From Streptomyces geranii (GTDB taxonomy: Bacteria; Actinomycetota; Actinomycetes; Streptomycetales; Streptomycetaceae): DNA of 64,000 nucleotides. The stretch spans positions 87,569-151,568 of the forward strand of contig NZ_PJME01000022.1 of assembly GCF_002954775.1 (NCBI RefSeq), written 5' to 3'. A program made the position numbers and the translations under genes. This document shows positions 58,587-64,000 of this stretch, piece after piece; position 1 is the first letter of the stretch, and each line of letters opens with the position of its first letter. Under the pieces are notes generated by a model. That model was not told the DNA's origin and did no database searches. It worked only from the letters and a program-made list of their open reading frames with translations.

Positions 58587-60902
58587 TTACCGGGGGTCGC
58601 CCGACGGACCACCGTCATCGCCGTCGTCGCCGTGGTCACTGTCATCGGCGGACTCGACGGTCTCGGCAGCAGGGACTTCGACGGACTCGGACTTGAGGAC
58701 AGGCTCGTCACCGACAGACGCTTCCACGTCCAGGCCGACCTCTTCGTCCTCGCCGTCGTTCTCGTCGTCCTCGTTCTCGCTCTCGTCGAAGGCGTCGACG
58801 AACTCCACCCCGTCCAGCTCGGCGAGGCGGTCCGAGGCGTTCGTGCTGCCGTCCTTGTCGGACTCGATCGCCTTGGCGAACCACTCCCGCGCCTCGTCCT
58901 CACGCCCGGCGGCGAGCAGCGCGTCGGCGTACGCGTACCGCAGTCGCGCGGTCCACGGCTGTACGGAGTTGGAGGCAAGCTCGGGGCTCTGCAGGGTCAC
59001 GATGGCCGCGTCGAGCTGGTCCATGTCACGCCGGGCGCCGGCCGCGACGAGCCGCATCTCGACCTGCCCGGCCTTGTCCAGCTTGTTCACCTCGGGCGCC
59101 CCGGCCATGTCGAGCGCCTTCTCGGGCCGCCCGAGCCCACGCTCGCAGTCGGCCATGACGGGCCACAGCTCGACGTTCCCGGTCATCCGCCGAGCCGCAC
59201 GGAACTCGGCCAGCGCCTCGCTGTACTTCTGCGTCGCGTACGCGGCGAACCCGGCCGCCTCGCGCACGGCGGCCACACGCGAGGCCAGCCGCAGCGCCAC
59301 CCGCGAGTACGCGTAGGCGCTCTCGGGCTCCTCGTCGATGAGCCGGGCGACCATCACCAGGTTCTTGGAGACCTCCTCGGCCAGCCCCTTGGGCAGGCTC
59401 ATCAGCTCCTGGCGTACGTCCTTGTCGATCTCGTCGCCCGTGACGTCCTCGGGGATCGGCAGCCGCTTGATCGGCTCCCGGTCCCGGTCACGCTCGTCAC
59501 GGAACCCGCCACCGCGCCGGTCGTCACGCCGGTCATCGCCCCGACGGTCGTCCCGACCCCGGAAACCGCCGCCGGCGGGCCGCCCGCCCCGGTCGTCACG
59601 CCCGCGGAAGCCACCGCCACCACCGGAGGGACGGCCACCGCGGTCGTCGCTGCGGCCACGGAACCCACCGCGGTCGTCGTCCCGACGGACGAACCCGCCA
59701 CGCTCACCACGGTTGTCGTCCCGTCCACGGCTGTCGTCGCGCCGGAAACCGCCACGGTCGCCGTCACGCCGGTCGTCCTCACGACGGAAGCCACCACGGT
59801 CACCCCGGTCGTCACGCCCGCGGAACCCGCCGCCGGCGCCGGCACCGGCGGGACGGCCTCCACGGTCGTCGTCACGACGGAACCCACCGCCCGCGGGACG
59901 CCCACCACGGCTGTCGCGGCTATCACGGTTGTCTCGGTTGTCGTCGCGACGGAATCCACCGCGATCACCGGTGGCAGGGCGACCACCACGGTCGTCACGC
60001 CGCTCATCGCGTCGGTCGTCCCGACGAACAAAGCCACCACGGTCACCACGGTCGTCACTCCGACCACGGAACCCACCGCGATCGTCATCACGCCGGAAGC
60101 TCGGACGCTCACCGTCCCGACGGTCATCCCGACGATCGTCACGTCGGTCGTCCCGACCACGGAAACCGCCCCCGCCGCCGGCACCGGCGGGACGGCCTCC
60201 ACGGTCGTCGTCACGACGGAACCCACCGCCCGCAGGACGCCCACCACGGCTGTCGCGGCTATCACGGTTGTCACGGTTGTCGTCGCGACGGAATCCACCG
60301 CGATCACCGGTGGCAGGGCGACCACCACGGTCGTCACGCCGCTCATCGCGTCGGTCATCGCGACGAACAAAGCCACCACGCTCACCACGGTCGTCGCTGC
60401 GACCACGGAACCCACCACGGTCGTCATCACGCCGGAAGCTCGGACGCTCACCGTCCCGACGGTCATCGCGTCGAACGAAGCCGCCACGGTCACCGCCACC
60501 ACCACGGTTGTCGTCCCGACGGAAACCGCCACCGGGCCGATCGCCCCGGTCGTCACGACGAGGTGCCGCCGGCCGGTCCGAACGTTCGTCACGCCGGAAG
60601 GCAGGGCGAGCCCCACGGTCGCCATCACGACGGTCGTCGCGTCGGTCGTCACGGCGCACGAAGCCACCGCGCTCACCACGGTTGTCGTCGCGACGGGGAG
60701 CCGCCGGCCGATCGTCACGGCGACCGTAACCACCTGAACCACCAGTCGGCCGACCGCCACGGTCGGAGCCACCACGGTCGTTTTCACGGCGATCACCGTC
60801 GCGGCGCGGACCGCTTCGGAACCCACCACGGTCGCCGCGGTCACCACTGTCCCGGCGGCGCTGGTCGCGCTCCGGGCGCTCGTCGGGAGAGTTGGTGGAC
60901 AT
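58587..60902 (-). CDS. RGG/RDD-repeat disordered protein with TPR-like domain
   Basis: ATG at 60902 (AGGAG upstream) gives 771 residues. Residues ~10-476 are almost only Arg, Asp, Gly, Pro and Phe: R-G-G-F, F-R-R-D-D, F-R-G-R and G-G-R-P-A units resembling eukaryotic RGG boxes, with a large internal duplication. Residues ~477-700 are helical and TPR-like (Y-S-E-A-L-A-E-F-R-A-A-R, A-D-A-L-L-A-A-G-R-E-D-E-A-R-E-W-F), and the tail to 771 is strongly acidic. It lies 48 bases beyond the rRNA terminator on the same strand. RNA binding or condensate formation at ribosome synthesis sites is suggested by composition and place only; no function is known to me. Confidence 0.85.
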   Translation of the reverse strand: MSTNSPDERPERDQRRRDSGDRGDRGGFRSGPRRDGDRRENDRGGSDRGGRPTGGSGGYGRRDDRPAAPRRDDNRGERGGFVRRDDRRDDRRDGDRGARPAFRRDERSDRPAAPRRDDRGDRPGGGFRRDDNRGGGGDRGGFVRRDDRRDGERPSFRRDDDRGGFRGRSDDRGERGGFVRRDDRRDERRDDRGGRPATGDRGGFRRDDNRDNRDSRDSRGGRPAGGGFRRDDDRGGRPAGAGGGGGFRGRDDRRDDRRDDRRDGERPSFRRDDDRGGFRGRSDDRGDRGGFVRRDDRRDERRDDRGGRPATGDRGGFRRDDNRDNRDSRDSRGGRPAGGGFRRDDDRGGRPAGAGAGGGFRGRDDRGDRGGFRREDDRRDGDRGGFRRDDSRGRDDNRGERGGFVRRDDDRGGFRGRSDDRGGRPSGGGGGFRGRDDRGGRPAGGGFRGRDDRRGDDRRDDRRGGGFRDERDRDREPIKRLPIPEDVTGDEIDKDVRQELMSLPKGLAEEVSKNLVMVARLIDEEPESAYAYSRVALRLASRVAAVREAAGFAAYATQKYSEALAEFRAARRMTGNVELWPVMADCERGLGRPEKALDMAGAPEVNKLDKAGQVEMRLVAAGARRDMDQLDAAIVTLQSPELASNSVQPWTARLRYAYADALLAAGREDEAREWFAKAIESDKDGSTNASDRLAELDGVEFVDAFDESENEDDENDGEDEEVGLDVEASVGDEPVLKSESVEVPAAETVESADDSDHGDDGDDGGPSGDPR
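59841..60467 (-). repeat. 339-bp in-frame duplication in the RGG/RDD region
   Basis: Segments 59841-60128 and 60180-60467 (288 bases each, offset 339, a multiple of three) match with about nine mismatches counted by eye. They encode residues ~259-354 and ~146-241 of the RGG/RDD protein. Shorter repeats of the same motifs fill the rest of 59490-60880. Confidence 0.92.
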
Positions 60903-60940
60903 GATGGGTGACTCCTGTCTTCGGTACCGCAAGCTATTTT

Positions 60941-60991
60941 AAAACAAAAAGGACCCCTGGTCCCAGCGTGAACGCTGGGACCAGGGGTCCT
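60941..60991 (-). terminator. Intrinsic terminator of the rRNA operon
   Basis: AGGACCCCTGGTCCCAGCGT (60950-60969) pairs with its complement at 60972-60991. On the minus strand the stem is followed by TTTTTGTTTT, a classical rho-independent signal just after 5S rRNA. Confidence 0.95.
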
Positions 60992-61000
60992 CCAAAGATT

Positions 61001-61119
61001 GTTCGGCGGCGTCCTACTCTCCCACAGGGTCCCCCCTGCAGTACCATCGGCGCTGTAAGGCTTAGCTTCCGGGTTCGGAATGTAACCGGGCGTTTCCCTC
61101 ACGCTATGGCCACCGAAAC
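61001..61119 (-). rRNA. rrf: 5S ribosomal RNA
   Basis: The minus strand reads GTTTCGGTGGCCATAGCGTG at the 5' end, then C-C-C-G-G-T-T-A-C-A-T-T-C-C-G-A-A-C, and ends GGACGCCGCCGAAC. These are standard actinobacterial 5S features over 119 bases, with paired termini. Confidence 0.95.
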
Positions 61120-61223
61120 CCTAATGGTTTCGAGCGAACAAGCACACTTTTCTTTTGTGTGGTTCAAGCTCTAGCCGACAACTGTTCGTTGTCTCAGAAC
61201 TAACACAGTGGACGCGAGCAACT
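61120..61223 (-). other. 23S-5S rRNA spacer
   Basis: A ~104-base AT-richer spacer. It contains AAGCACACTTTTC and TTTTGTGTGGTTC segments able to pair as a processing stem. No tRNA is seen in it. Confidence 0.7.

Positions 61224-64000
<2,777 letters not shown>

Noticed and set aside
58632..60737. Plus-strand ORF rich in T-V-V-T and T-E-P-T repeats
   Set aside because: Antisense reading of the RGG/RDD repeats; the minus strand has the ribosome binding site and a TPR domain with normal codon bias.
59402..61102. Minus-strand ORF of Val/Thr repeats crossing the 5S gene
   Set aside because: A different frame of the same repeats that runs through the terminator and rRNA.

Overview
The window is high-GC actinobacterial DNA with strong third-codon-position GC bias, many GTG starts, start/stop overlaps of the ATGA/GTGA type, and Streptomyces-specific small proteins and intergenic repeats. 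The order of core genes (HAD phosphatase, tlyA, nadK, recN, pyrG, NUDIX, parA-like, scpA, scpB, rRNA pseudouridine synthase, cmk, der) is the conserved actinobacterial block also known from Mycobacterium tuberculosis. The organism is almost certainly a Streptomyces or a very close relative. No species is claimed.

Layout. 1-11.2 kb: an FAD/NAD(P)-binding oxidoreductase that runs off the left edge, an orphan cysteine-rich leader peptide, a SepF paralogue, an acyl-CoA dehydrogenase, an inverted array of ~90-bp repeats, a 14-TM MFS exporter, a GT-C membrane mannosyltransferase-like protein, a PAP2 phosphatase, an I78-type peptidase inhibitor and a WYL regulator. 11.2-17.8 kb: a branched-chain-amino-acid-type ABC system in which both permeases and one ATPase are fused through a 26-copy octapeptide repeat, flanked divergently by its binding lipoproteins. 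17.8-20.4 kb: a secreted Rpf/LysM muralytic enzyme and two Streptomyces hypotheticals. 20.5-25.0 kb (minus): aroH-tyrA-cmk-plsC-der, overlapping and probably cotranscribed in large part. 25.3-27.8 kb (plus): a membrane-anchored hypothetical, a DUF6529 membrane protein with a Rieske lipoprotein, and a nucleotidyltransferase followed by the wreck of a second one. 28.1-30.0 kb: an NrtR-like NUDIX regulator coupled to an ADP-ribosylglycohydrolase under nested palindromes. 30.2-35.0 kb (minus): parA-RHH protein-scpA-scpB-pseudouridine synthase, a chromosome segregation/condensin operon. 35.4-41.3 kb (minus): alanine dehydrogenase, a STAND/TPR protein, an ADP-ribose-type NUDIX hydrolase, and CTP synthase.

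41.8-58.5 kb: a GH15 trehalase/glucoamylase-like enzyme, DUF6243, a BBE-type flavin oxidase, a PucR regulator, a GT4 glycosyltransferase, recN, nadK, tlyA and a small hypothetical (minus), an SCP2 protein, a siderophore-type permease operon under an iron box, a HAD phosphatase and a DUF1015 protein. 58.6-64.0 kb (minus): a 771-residue protein with a ~465-residue RGG/RDD-rich disordered domain, containing a 339-bp in-frame duplication, plus a TPR-like domain. It lies immediately downstream of an rRNA operon, whose 5S and most of whose 23S gene are in the window.

The most unusual items are (i) the fused Liv-type ABC transporter, whose two ATPases carry complementary defects predicting one canonical and one degenerate ATP site, (ii) the RGG/RDD-TPR protein next to rRNA, (iii) the orphan leader peptide, and (iv) the NrtR/ARH cassette with its nested operator. 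No CRISPR array, insertion sequence, prophage or tRNA was seen.
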